From contig CM066737.1 of NCBI GenBank assembly GCA_033961575.1, forward strand, positions 87,664,271-87,728,270: a DNA stretch of 64,000 nucleotides, in the 5' to 3' direction. A model generated the notes under the pieces. It was not told the origin of the DNA. It made no database searches and saw only the letters and a program-made list of their open reading frames with translations. Of this stretch, positions 50,826-62,544 are shown piece by piece. Source of the stretch: Aselliscus stoliczkanus. Lineage: Eukaryota > Chordata > Mammalia > Chiroptera > Hipposideridae. A program made the position numbers and the translations under genes. Position 1 is the stretch's first letter. Each line of letters begins with the position of its first letter.

Positions 50826-51452
50826 TACCTGTGACCCAGCTTTTAACTGTGAATTATATTCTTTATGGGTAAAATGTTTTAAGTTGCGTCATAGGAAGTT
50901 GTTGGTATTTGTGTTTTTTATTCCATGAAAATGACAATTTCATATCATTCAACTTAAAACACTATTAAAATGAAAAAGAAATTCTGTGTTTCCAAGTAAC
51001 GTTCTGAAGATGCAAATAAATTAGGGAGATTTGTCAAATTCAAAAATAAAAATCTACCACCCATAGGCAAGAAAAGAGCTTACATTTCCTTAGTTTCGTT
51101 TTTGATTTTCAAGTAGAAAGGAACATAAAAGCAAAAGGAGGACGGAGCATAAATATACAACTGGCAATAGAGAGAGGATGTAGTGGAACTGGAATAAAAT
51201 GGTGCAGGACAGGAGATGGTCTTGACAAAATGTCAAGTCAGAAGCATGTGCGGATATGATAGTATAGGAACCGCTGCAGCGACCTGCCAGCTGTAAAATC
51301 ACCTGAGGACAGAGGGAAGCTAGCAAAACTGATAAACTGAAAGAAGTTGGGACTTGGATGGCGCAATGGAGCCACAAACTTAATGGTCTCTAGAATCACC
51401 CCACCTGTGGATTTATTGTAATATAAGATAATGGGCATCCTTATGGTTTTCA

Positions 51453-51618
51453 TCAGTGCTTTCCAAACTTTAATGTGCATGCAAATCACCTGGGGAGCAT
51501 GTGCTACTATGGATTCTAAGTCAGTAGGACTGGGGAGGGGCCTGAGAGTTTTCATTTTTAACACATGCTGGGGATGCTAGTGCTACTGGCCCATGGATCA
51601 CACTTTAAGAAGCAATGG
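51453..51618 (+). mobile_element. MER5A-like hAT MITE
   Basis: Reads cagtgctttccaaactttaa, tgcaaatcacctggggagca, tcagtaggactggggagggg and ends cacactttaagaagcaatg. The terminal inverted ends are recognisable. Confidence 0.82.
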
Positions 51619-52402
51619 TATGAATCACTTTGAGTTGGGTTATTTGTCAGGTGCCCTGAAAGGCAACCTAAGGAATATCATTTTTCCAATAATTTTATAG
51701 AACATCTATCTCTCACCCCACACTCCACTGTAAGAACATATCTCCATGAACATGAAGAAAATCAATGTAGAAATAGGATTTGCATTACAGAGAATGTCAG
51801 AACATGGGAGGGCATTTATTTTCTAAATAAATGCTAAATCCTCTGAGATAATCTCAAGAGTGGGCAGTCTCAAGAGTGGCCAGGTCTAAAGTTTGAAGGT
51901 GGTTTCTCATGCTTTTTACCTATTGGCAACAATTTCAATTTATTTTCACTTAATATGAGACCAACTCAGGCATATAGACTGTTGTTTTACAATATCTAGT
52001 CAAGGCCTCTGGTAAGGAAAATAAATATTTACACAGTTAAAACATATCTTCTTAGAACCCTTTCCACAAAGTGATGAATAAAATATATTTCACGCTGATT
52101 GGTGTCACCCCACTGCCACACTTGTATGTTTTTGTTTTCAAACTTATTCTGAGGTTCAGTGCAGGCTTCAAACCTGTGAAATCCCTGACTTTTGGAGCCT
52201 CAAATCAGAGCCCATTCTTAGGAAATTGATGCTCACACTTGTCTCCATAAGTGAGGGTGAAGTCAGGATGAGAATGTAATGGTCTCATGTCAGAATAGCT
52301 CCTAACAACTCCCGTGCATTGGCACCTGCCCTTCTATTAATGTTAATAATGTGTTGGTCTCAAAGTTTGGATGAGTTGTGGATGAAGATTAAATTATCCA
52401 GA

Positions 52403-52584
52403 GAAGTGACTCTCAAATTTGAGTGTGCATCAAAATCACCCAGAAGTCTTGTTCAAATAGATTTCTACACCCCACCCTCAGAGTTTCTGATTCAGTAAAT
52501 TTGGGACAGGGCCCGAGAATTTGCATTTCTAACATGTTCTCAGGGAATAATGCTATTAGTGTGGGGAACCCTATGAGAACCACT
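52403..52584 (+). mobile_element. MER5A-like hAT MITE
   Basis: Contains gagtgtgcatcaaaatcacc, cagagtttctgattcagtaa, gagaatttgcatttctaaca and ends gagaaccactt. It is the best preserved of the three MER5A-like copies. Confidence 0.85.
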
Positions 52585-55411
52585 TGTCCAGAGAGGAAAA
52601 GCAGGGATCTATTTGGCTCATAAACCTCGATGTGGCTGTGCCAGTCATTTAAATATTAAACACACAGGTTGCACCCAGAGTGTCTCCATATACTGACTGC
52701 CACCCAGCCATGCTGGTCCCTCCTCCATGGTCCTCCAACTAGATAGTCCTACATTCCATCTATAAAAGATGCAGTACCTGATGAAGCACTGATGGGTACA
52801 TCCGTTCTGATTGGTTAGTCCCTGAATTCAGGTTTATAAGATGAAACCATTTTTATACATAAATGATTACCTGAGATTCAGGCTTCAGATTTTCAGGCAG
52901 AGCTCAAGAAATCTTCCAGAACCCAGGGATTAGTGTAGGGTATGACATTTCTCAACTCACCCACACCTTATGAATCATACCTCAGGGCATTTGCACAGTT
53001 GGTTCCTTCCTTCCAGAAAGTGTTTACCCCTTTCTATTCACTAGGTCCTCTTCCTTAAAGCTTTAGAGTTCTTCAAATATCAGTACTTCAAAAAAGCCTT
53101 TCCTCACCTCACAGACTCAGTTCAGTTCCTCTTATTCAGAGCATGAACACAGTTATAATAAACTAATGACCCAGTGCCCTTACTGTTATCTCTGGCTCCC
53201 ATTACCAGAATGTAAGTTCTGTGAAAGTAAAGGGCTATATGGGTCTTTCTCACCTTTCCATCCATAATATCTAAGTACTCAACAATTGTCCATTTAATAA
53301 ATGTATGATTCAGTTTTCTAAGTCTCAACTCTCAGGCTACGTGTTCTATAATGACAGCATTCCCAGTGACCCCAAGTCAAGTGGGAGTCTCTTTCTATGT
53401 ACCTTCTGACTTGTAATTATAAATCTAATTATAACTATGTTTTTGGTAATAATTATAATTGTTGATGTGTCTATTTCTCTAAAAGTCTCTAAGCTATTTG
53501 AAAATGAGGATAAGTATTTTCTTTTGTGCATTCCTAACAGTTTCCAGTATAGATATTGAACTCAGTGAGCATTTATTGAATGAAATATCTATCCAAAAGT
53601 AAAAAAAACAGTAAATAACATTTTTTAAATGAAATACGTTATTAACTAACAAAGAACTGTTAGACTTAAAACATTTCTTCAAGTGTAAGTAATAATGTGG
53701 GTGTTTTTCCTTCAATTTTTGAAATGGAAGATTTTTAGCTTAATTTAATGACAACGCAGGCAGGAAAAATAACAAATACAAGGAATGATACTGCAGGCAG
53801 TTCTCATGCAATCTTAGGTCAGTTCTCAGGGGACAGACTGAACTAAGAAAGTGGAAGATTTATATACTTTGCAATGCTGGGATGGTATTCATTGCTTATG
53901 AGGCTTAAATGACCAACTTTCCATTTTTGCTTCCACTTAAATAAATTCTTCATCTATATTGCTTGCCATCAAAAGAAGATGTCCTCATGTCCCATTTGAT
54001 AAATGAAAGCTCATTTTCGTAGACTTCTGACTGTCATGTCTCTCTGGGGACATGTGGCTCTGAAATGCGAAAGGTCAATAATGGTGTAATTTAAGTATTT
54101 TAAACACTCGGTTTTGTGTGTATCTTGTGTGTTTAAACGTGATGACTAATGTAAATTTTGGTAAAGATTTTGTAAATCAGAATTGTAAATTCCTAATACA
54201 AATGACGTCCTCCTTATCAATATTATAAGATCAGTATACTGTGGTTTCCCCAAAATGCTTTAAATATGCCTTCATAAAGAATATTTATCTTAACATAGGT
54301 ACTAACACTTCTCATTTGAGTCTCAAATGTTTGTTGAATTAATGGATGAAAAAAAATCTCAATTTTAATTTTCATCCTCACCATGAAGTTGTGTGATTAA
54401 TAGGCAGGATATTATCCCATGTCCCTGATGCTGGAGCTCTAGAAAGTTTAAGAACTTGGCTCTAGGGCATTACTCAAGCTATGAACCCAGTTCTTTGGGT
54501 TTTAAATTCATCAACTGAAACGAATTTGAAAACAAAATGTTTATTTCACAATAAAAGAATTTAAAAAAATTCATTACTTAGCCCACCATTGTATACATCT
54601 TTGAACAAAAACGTTCTTCTACTTACCTATTTCTACATAGCAAGTAATTCCAAATCTTAGTTACTAAACACATAATTTATAATTATGTCATGATTCTGTA
54701 GATCAGGAATATGGGCAGGGTTCATCTAGGTTGTTGTTCTGCAATTGTGACATGGCTGGGTTGCTGGGTTGTATTAAGCAGGAAACTCAGCTTCTAAGAT
54801 ACCGTTTCATCCTCCAGAGTCACACTCAACATGGTCTCTAATCATTCAGTGGTATAGGCTGGCCTCCCTTACAGCCTGGAAGCTAGGTTCCAAGAGAGTA
54901 TAAATGCCGCCTGCTCTCTTACAGCCTGCATTTGCACTTGGTGTAGTGTCACTGCTGCCATGTTCTGTTTGCCAAGGTAAATTGCGAGCCCAGTTCATAT
55001 TCATGAGGTTGGGAAATAGACTCCATCTCTTGATGGAAAGAGTGACAAAGAATTTGTGGCCATCTTTAATCAGCACACTTATTAAAACAATGTAAATATA
55101 AACAAACGATTGTCAAGATATACTACTGGTCAATTACCAGAAATGGCTCGCACTTTACTTAACATGTTCATATTTAGTTATCTATAGGAAACTTTCTAAA
55201 AATTGGGATGTGTGAACTCTAATATATCAGAGAATGAACAACGTCAGATGGTTGATTGTGGGCTCTACTTACCTTCCTTCTCAATGTCTAAGAGATGTCA
55301 AACAGTGACATGACATAAATTTAAAATGTCGACACTTTTACCTAGTTATAAATTTAATAATAGTAAGTTTCTTTGATAGAGGTAATAATAGACATCTTTC
55401 AAATTTTTCAG

Positions 55412-55562
55412 TTTGCATAAAGTTTTAATGGATCTCCAGAATCAGCAACTGAAAGAGTTAAATGATTGGCTAACAGAAACAGAAGCAAGAACAAGGAAAA
55501 TGGAGAAAGAGCCTCTTGGACCTGATCTGGAGGACCTAAAACACCAAGTACAACAACATAAG
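55412..55562 (+). CDS. DMD: DMD (dystrophin) exon 12
   Basis: Internal coding exon. Its first base T completes the Asn codon begun in exon 11. It then reads LHKVLMDLQNQQLKELNDWL and ends LEDLKHQVQQHK. The 151-bp length equals human exon 12 (c.1332-1482, to residue 494). It covers the end of spectrin-like repeat 1 and the first helix of repeat 2, with the hallmark ELNDWLTETE heptad region and the conserved EPLGPDLEDL loop. The acceptor is caaatttttcag|TTTGCAT and the donor is CATAAG|gttagt. About 6 of 50 residues differ from the remembered human protein, several being charge changes on helix surfaces. There is no stop in frame. The same-frame read-through continues briefly into intron 12, which explains the slightly longer open frame seen there. 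Confidence 0.98.
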
Positions 55563-55992
55563 GTTAGTATATGTTACGCTATTTGCTTTCTACTAGAAAA
55601 CTCTCTGTGTATATGTGTATTACATACGCACATACAAATACATATCATTGTTTACAGGTAGGAAAGAATTAAAGCTTCAGTCAAGAAGAGTTTCAAAATC
55701 ATTTTTGACTAACGGTTTTTGAAATGTTTATTTTTTGTTATACAACATAACTAGGCTTTTCATAATTGAGGAGAAAATTCAGATACATTTCTGGAAGAGA
55801 ACAATGCGGGTATGTGATTTCTAAAGTTTTGATTTCCTGGAAGAGAGTCTGCAGGGATTAACTTGATGCAAATTTAAGTAATAAGACAAGATTTAAAAAA
55901 ATATTTTTACCTTCAATTCATAATGTCTTGGAGTAGGCCAATTTTGATGGAAAATGAACATCTGTAATATCACTTTCCTATAAAACATAGCA

Positions 55993-56340
55993 TCTATTAA
56001 TTTTTTAAATTAGTTTCAGGTGTACAAAACAACATAGTGATTAGACATTTACACACCTCACAAAGTCATGACCCCACCAAGTCTACTACTCATTTGACAC
56101 CATACATAGCTATTACAATACCATTGACTACATTCCGTGTGCTGTACTTTACATTTTGTGACTGTATATGTATATATTTTTAATTATAGTTTACATTCAG
56201 CATTATTTTATGTTAGTTGCAGGTGTACAGCATAGTTGTTAGGCAAATATATAATTTATGAAGTGATCCCCTGCTAAGTCTAGTACCTCTCTGACACTAT
56301 ACAGAGTTTTTTGTATTATTAGTATTTTGTATTTGCATTT
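55993..56340 (-). mobile_element. L1 3'-end fragments, two partly repeated units, antisense
   Basis: First unit: tagtttcaggtgtacaaaac, then tgctgtactttacattttgt. The second unit begins near 56180 with a similar tgttagttgcaggtgtacag. It lies 430 bp past exon 12. Confidence 0.65.
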
Positions 56341-56383
56341 GTATAGTCAACAAATAATGGATTGCTGAAAAATCCAACAAATA

Positions 56384-56453
56384 TTGGATTGTCATGATGC
56401 ATTTTTGCAACACAAAACAGAAAAAATACATCGTGACTTTTCCGACAACCCAA
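56384..56453. mobile_element. Second copy of the palindromic MITE, 5' side shortened
   Basis: Shares gcatttttgcaa and the right end gtgacttttccgacaaccca with the copy at 5093. It lacks about ten bases of the left arm. TA at both borders (56382-56383 and 56454-56455). Confidence 0.85.
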
Positions 56454-56671
56454 TATTATTGACTGTATTTCCCATACTGTATAATTTTAATATTTCCATC
56501 TTATCTCTCTTCAGTTTATTTGTATATTTACAATTATGCTCCCTGGTTGCCAGAAACAGTTTATTGTTTCTGTGTTTAGGATTTCTACAGGAATATTTCT
56601 GATCTGGAGTTTTAAGGATACTTCGTTCTAATAACTTATAAAACTAGCTCTGGTCCTTGCCTAGTCCATCA

Positions 56672-56673
<2 letters not shown>

Positions 56674-56701
<28 letters not shown>
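56674..56701 (+). repeat. (AC)n microsatellite
   Basis: About 28 bp of pure AC, 1.1 kb after exon 12. Confidence 0.93.
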
Positions 56702-56702
<1 letters not shown>

Positions 56703-57309
56703 AGAATCTTCATGATTCGCCCACAATTAGGGTTACCAGGTTTAGCAAATAAAAATATAAGAAGTGTAATTAAATTTGAATTTCAGATAAACAAATATTT
56801 TTGTACTGTAAGTATGTCCCAAATTACTTATTATTTATCTGAACTTCAAAGTTTACTGGACATCCTGAATTTTATCTGACAACTCTGCTCAGGATCTGTG
56901 GTTCTTGGATTTATGGCTTTGAAAGGAAATATATGCTTTCTGAACTCACACTTCCTAAACCTGCATCCCATCCAACTTCATTCTCTGATAATATTTTGTC
57001 AGAGCTTCACATTTCTGTGTGGATAAAATACCTTTCTAAGTCCTGAGTTCTTTTCTTATTTAATGAGCTGTAGGTTTCGCTGACAAATGAGACTGGCCCT
57101 TGCTATTACTGCCCTCAAAGCTATCCTTTGGCCACTGAAGTTTAAGATTAAGCCGTTTTAAGAAGAGCTATAACTATGGTAATCTCCACCCATTACTCCA
57201 GCAGGAAAAAAAAATAAAGCACCTGCTGTATGTTAATTTTCATTAAAAATTTTGACTAGGAGGGGTTAACTTGTCACATAGATTTTAATTGAACATTCAA
57301 TTAACAAAA

Positions 57310-57800
57310 GTTAGGTAAAAAAGTTAGATCCAGTGCTAGATCATGACCTTGACCGTTTTTCCTGTGGATCATGCATTCCTCTGGTAGACTCTGTGCCTGC
57401 CCTCTTCCCTTTGGCCTACACTGGCAGTTGCATGCCGACAGTTTCTGTATACAGCAGTGACGTCTCTCTTCTGAGATCATTTGCTGGCTGTGGGAGAGTC
57501 TCAGGCAGCTTAAGAGTGGACAGGATGTAGAGCTAGTGTTTTCAGAGCTGCCATTAACAGCATGGGATGGCAGACGATGATTGAATCACCCCAGAATCAT
57601 GGCAAAGTGACTCTCAATTCCGACTGTATCTCAGAGGTTTCCCAGCAAGACTGGACCCCAGATGTCCATGGGTAACCTGTCTCACATTCCCACCCTCTCA
57701 TCATGCCTCCCGAGATCACTTTTCAAATCAACTTTTTATACCCAAATCTATGACTCAGGGTCTGTTTCGGAAGGACCCCGCCCTATGACAATCTTCCTGC
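57310..57800 (+). mobile_element. LTR-like or related old repeat
   Basis: A moderately GC-rich tract ending atgactcagggtctgtttcg, a motif also seen at the end of the repeat in intron 10 (tcttagggtctgcttcta near 38670). It may be the 3' end of an old mammalian LTR family. The short open frame at 57333-57530 is not supported as a gene. Confidence 0.4.
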
Positions 57801-58692
57801 CCTGGAAGCCAGAATACTATCCTAGCTGTACCACTAACTAAATGTGTGGTTTTCAGAAATACCTTAATCTCTCAGGATCTCCATATCCTCACTTGGGAAA
57901 TAAAAATGTGAGTCAGTTGGTTTCTAGCGTTCTTTCCAGTCACGGATTTAATGTTTCCATGAATTGGGGCTGTGAGGCATTTCCAGAAAGGGCAAGACTA
58001 AGGCCAGCAACATTCAACATCAGAGGGAAGGATGTTGGCAATGCCTGCCTGGAGTCTAAGGGGGAAGCCAGGGTGAAGGACTTCAAAAGAGACATGGCAG
58101 AAAAATGGTAGGGAAGCCATAAGTGTGAATGACGTAGGGCAACTACAAGGAAAGGTCTCAGCTTTATCCTCTGAACAGACTCTTTATTAAAGTTAGACAG
58201 GCCACCCAGGATCTTGAAATCTGACAATTACCTGAAATGATTTCCACTTTTCTCTGGCAGATAAAGAGGGAATGGAATAGAAAATATTTCACTAATACTG
58301 TCATAACATTTGAGTAGATTGTCTATTACTTGAAAATAATGCCATTTCTGATGAGTATGAAATTGCTTTGAAGAGAATAATTTGAAACAAAAAGAAAGCA
58401 CCAGGATGACATGCAAGTTGATTGTGTCATCTTTCCTATCCAGGACTTATTCCTATACATGCAGAAAAAGAGGCAGAAAGAATTGGTTTGCTGGCTCAGA
58501 GAGTGAGGCCAACTCCCACTGTTAACTGTTTGAACCCACTTCAGGAGAGATTATTTTTAATAAAATAAAGACAAGGGAAAAACCCATAGCCAAGGGAAAG
58601 CCTGACAAGTGATAATATTCTTTTTCTTACTTGAATTAATTATGGTGAGGAAAAATGATTTAACAATATCAAACAATGTATAACGGGGTTGA

Positions 58693-59392
58693 ATTTATTT
58701 AAATGTGAAATGTATGTATTTTTGGTTTTGTTTAATTGTTTATTTTATTCTTTAAATTTCACATGTAAGTGAGATCATATGATATTTGTCTCACTCTTTC
58801 TGACTTATTTCACTTAGTATAATACTCTCTAGGTCCATCCATGTTGTCAAAAATAGTAAGATTTCATCCTTTTTCATGGCTGAGTACTATTCCATTACAT
58901 ATATGTACCACTTCGTCTTTATCCAGCTGTTTATTGATGGGCACTTAGGTTGCTGCCATATCTTGCCTATTAAAATATGATGCAATGAAGGTAGGGTACA
59001 TGTATCTTTTCGAATTAGTGTTTTGGCTTTCTTTGGATCAACACCCAGAAGTGGAGTTGCTGGGTCAAAGAGTAGTTCTGTTTTTAATTCTTTGAGGAAG
59101 AACCTCCATAATGTTTTCTACAGTGGCTGCACCAACTTGCAATCCTCCCAACAGTGCACAAGTGTTCCCTTTTCTTCACATCCTTGCCAACACTTGTTGT
59201 TTGTTGATTTATTGATGATCGCTTTCCTGACAGGTGTGAGGTGATATGTCATTGTGGTTTTAATTTGCATTTCTATGATGATTGGTGATGTTGAACATCT
59301 TTTCATATGTATATTGGCCATCTGTATGTCCCCTTTGGAGAAATGCCTATTCAGGTCCTCTGCCTATTTATTAATTGGATTTTTTTTTATCA
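58693..59392 (-). mobile_element. L1 3' UTR region, antisense
   Basis: Reads gtaagtgagatcatatgata, then ggtccatccatgttgtcaaa and ggctgagtactattccatta, the familiar antisense sequence of mammalian L1 3' ends, through caacacttgttgtttgttga and ggtgtgaggtgatatgtcat. No coding capacity remains. Confidence 0.85.
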
Positions 59393-59806
59393 TAGACAGT
59401 TTAATATATACCACATTTTATGTTACAGTGACACCATTTGATCATTTTTTTAGTGAACTCTCAATTGCTGTAGTTGCCAAAGCAGTCACTCAGGGATTGC
59501 AGCACAGACTGGTGCTTATTTAGCATGTTCAGCATAAAAAATATCAGAGCAGCTGATGTTACAGTGACTACTGAGGCCTTGCCCTGGAATTGTTATATCT
59601 CCTAACCTGGGTATTTTCACCAATGAAATGTGAATCCGGATTTACTTTTTTCTTAAAAAAACCTTTAAGATTGCTAAATGTGAGTACAATTAGAACATAT
59701 CGCATGTTAATAGTACACATATCCACTTATTAAATACTGATGTAAATAACATTGTTTTATTTTTTAAAGATTTTTATTAAAAATATAGCTAGCATGCAAT
59801 ATTATA

Positions 59807-59933
59807 CAGAGGGTGGGGAAAATGTATACACATTTTAAGAAATGAAAAAACTGTTGAAATTGTAATACTCAATATATACTGATAACAAAAGATAAATACA
59901 AGTCATGTGTATACATTTTTTTGGCATCCCCAG
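59807..59933. mobile_element. Tc1/mariner-like MITE, 127 bp
   Basis: Left end cagagggtggggaaaatgta, right end catttttttggcatccccag. TA at 59805-59806 and 59934-59935. The middle ataacaaaagataaatacaa matches the reverse complement of the 18.4-kb copy. It is a deleted form of the same family. Confidence 0.85.
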
Positions 59934-59935
59934 TA

Positions 59936-60954
59936 TTAGTTTCTGTTGTATACCACAATTATTCAACATCTATATACTTGAAGAAGTGATCACCATGATA
60001 AGTCCAGCAGCCTTCTGACACTGTACTATGCTATCACAATATTATTGACTATATTCCGCTGTATAGTACATTGCATAGCTTATTTGTTTTATACCTGGAA
60101 ATTTGAACCTCTTACTCCCCTTCATCTTCCCCTTCCTTTTAAAATTTTCAATTATAGTTAAATTCAGTATTATTTTGTATTAATTCCAGGTGTACAGCAT
60201 AGTGGTCAGACATTTATATAATTTCTACAGTGATCGCCTGACTAGTTTAGTGCCCACCTGACACTATAAATAGTTATTCCACATTATTGACTATATTCCC
60301 CATGCTTTACTTTACATCCCCATGGCCATTTTGTAACTACCAATTTGTACTTCTTAATCCCTTCACCTTTTCACCCTTTCCCACAAACCCCCTCCCATCT
60401 GTCACTCCAATAAATCCAGTACCCATCTGACACCATACTTAGTTATTGCACTATTATTGACTATATTACCTATGCTACACCCTACATCCCCATGACTATT
60501 CTGTAACTACCAATTTGTACTTCTTAATCTTTCCCCTTTTTTACTCACTCCCAAACCCCCTCCCATGTGGCAACCATCAAAAGGTGCTGTGTATGTATGA
60601 GTATGTTTCTGTTTGTTTGTTTGTTTATTTTGTTCCTTAGATGCCACATGTAAATGAAACTACATTGAATCTATGTTTGTCTGTCTGACACTCCACTCAG
60701 CACAATACCCTCCAGGTCCATCCGTGCCACTGCAGATGGTGAGAACCCATTCCCTTCCATGGCTGAGCAATATTCCATTGTATATACATATGTACCGCTC
60801 CTCTTTATCCATTCATCCGTCGATGGACACCCAGGCTGCCTCCACATCTTGGTCATTGTAAACAATGCTGCAATAAACATATGGATGTACATGTCCCCAC
60901 AAAGTTTCTTTGGATAATTACCCAGAGGTAGGATTACTGGGTCTTTCATTGCCT
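59936..60954 (-). mobile_element. L1 3'-end block with tandem repetition, antisense
   Basis: Antisense L1 tail motifs (caggtgtacagcatagtggt, tattgactatattccccatg) appear, then a second, similar unit follows (about 60410-60560) with the same actaccaatttgtacttctt. From 60640 there is 3'-UTR sequence (catgtaaatgaaactacatt, ggctgagcaatattccattg). A mariner-like MITE lies just left (59807-59933). Confidence 0.8.
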
Positions 60955-60970
60955 CTTGTTTTAGTCTTTT

Positions 60971-61116
60971 CTTCTTTTTTTTTTAGCTGAGCCATCCTGC
61001 TACCTGTTGGCAGCTCAATGGCAACTTAGCTCGGGCTGGGCATCAAACTGCTGTTGCTCAGAGCTCTGCTCGCACTCATGAGCGAGCTCTTAACCAACTG
61101 AGCCACTCAGCCGGCC
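60971..61116 (-). mobile_element. Truncated compound SINE with target duplication in L1
   Basis: Poly-T followed by agctgagccatcctgctacc, then the terminal tRNA-like head ending cactcagccggcc. The direct repeat cttgttttagtctttt (60955-60970 and 61117-61132) belongs to the L1 sequence it interrupts. Confidence 0.9.
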
Positions 61117-61132
61117 CTTGTTTTAGTCTTTT

Positions 61133-62034
61133 TTGAAAAGTCATTTTGTCTGGTATAAGTATTGCTATACCATATTTCGTTTTTCCACGTCCATTTTCAT
61201 GAAATAACTTTTTCTATCCCTTTACTTTCCTTCTGTGTGTGTCTTTCAATCTGAAGGGATCTCTTATAGGCAATATATGTAAGGGTTTTGTTTTCATATC
61301 CATTCAGCCACCCTATGTTTTTGATTGGAGCATTTAATCCATTTACATTGAAAGTAATTGTTGATAAATATGTAGTTATTGCTATTTTATTATTCATATT
61401 TTTTAGTTTTATTTTTTTCACCTTAAAGAAGTCCCTTTAACATTCTTTGTAATATTGGTTTGGTGGTGATGAGCTCCTTTAGCTTTTTCTTGTCTGGGAA
61501 GCTCTTCATCTGTCCTTTGATTGTAAATGATAGCATTGCTGGGTAGAGCAGCCTTGGTTGTAGATCCTTGCTTTTCATCACTGAATATTTTGTGCCAATC
61601 CCTCTTGCCTACAAAGTTTCTGTTGAGAAATCAGCTAACAATCTTATGGGAGTTCCCTTAAATTTTACTAGTTGCCTTTCTCTTGCTGCTTTTAGGGTTC
61701 TCTCTTTGTCTTTAACCTTTGCCATTTTAATTATAATGTGTCTTCATGTGGGCCTATTTGGGTTCACCTTGTTTGGAACTCCCTGCACTTCCTTAGCTTG
61801 TATGTCGATTTCCCATCACCAGGTTAGGAAAGTTTTCAGTCATTTTTATTTTCAGGTAGGTTCTTAATCCCTTGCTTTTTCTCCTCTCCTCCTGGTAACC
61901 CTATGCTGCAAATGTTGTTATACTTGGTGTTGTCCTTGAAGTGTGTAAAGTATCCTCATTTAAAGTTTTTGTTTGTTTGTTTGTTTTGCTGTTTCAATTG
62001 AGTGGTTTCTGCTACCTTGTCTTCCAATTCATTG
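61133..62034 (-). mobile_element. L1 5' part: start of ORF2 and upstream, antisense
   Basis: The minus strand around 61420-61130 shows NVNGLNAPIK, the start of the L1 ORF2 endonuclease, and GIEKVIS further on, broken by changes. The sequence rightward (61430-62034) matches the L1 portion upstream of ORF2 in antisense, such as cagctaacaatcttatggga and gtcttccaattcattga. It stops abruptly at the compound SINE and the NONO retrocopy, which split this L1. Confidence 0.75.
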
Positions 62035-62541
62035 ATTTTTTTTTTAAGATTTTTGTTGAGGGCTGGCTGAGTGGTATGGTGGTTAAGTGCTGGCTTGGGA
62101 AGCCAGCTGCCCTGGTTCAGGTCCCACATATGAGGGCCAGTGACACTGCCCTCAAACAAAAGAGGAACAGACAAGTTGCTGTCCTTTTTAGTTTTGGAGG
62201 ATACCACTTCACTGGCCCATGTTGGTATTATCATTGAGCTCTTCCCAGGTGGGGCAGATCAGTCCCTGGCCTCTGGAAGGCTGCTCATGGCAGCCCTTGG
62301 CAGCTCATGCCAGCTACTGGCCTCTCATGGTAGCTTATGTCAGCCCACTGCAGCAGGGGCTGCAACCTACGCCGTCGCCGGCAACTCATAGCAGCCTAGC
62401 TCCAGGTGGAGCTGTTGTTCACCATCTTAGCTGTCAAGGGCAGTGCCACTGGCCCTCACATGTTGAATCTGAGCTGGGACCCTGCTGCTTAGAGCTGGCA
62501 TCCCAAGCCAGCTCTTAACCAACACACCACTCAGCCGGCCC
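62035..62541 (-). mobile_element. Compound tRNA-derived SINE, with a second SINE nested in it
   Basis: The left end has the long-SINE tail (poly-T, aagatttttgttg). After an inserted short SINE it resumes with gaacagacaagttgctgtcc, a segment found in other long copies. The right end (62440-62541) is a minus-strand tRNA-like head ending ccactcagccggccc. The middle is unusual, with repeated cagctcatg/cagccc motifs. The flanks tgattttttttt (left) and tgattttttttttttttt (right) look like a target duplication at the poly(A) junction of the NONO pseudogene. Confidence 0.7.
62054..62156 (+). mobile_element. Short tRNA-derived SINE nested in the compound SINE
   Basis: Monomer reading ggctggctgagtggtatggt, then a box-B-like ggttcaggtccc and the family's standard end, agtgacactgccctcaaa. 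It is inserted in plus orientation into the tail region of the longer minus-strand SINE. The exact edges and the target duplication are unclear. Confidence 0.75.
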
Positions 62542-62544
62542 TGA

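Larger units (their letters stand above)
39064..55411 (+). other. DMD: DMD intron 11 (16,348 bp, complete)
   Basis: Starts gtaagt and ends atttttcag. It contains a Tigger1-like remnant only 330 bp after exon 11, SINEs, MER5A-like elements, an L1 5'-end remnant, a nested transposon stack and a solo-LTR candidate, listed separately. Stretches 39550-41700, 45800-47200, 47770-48600, 51640-52400 and 52600-55400 contain no gene. They hold only weak old-repeat traces. Confidence 0.95.
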
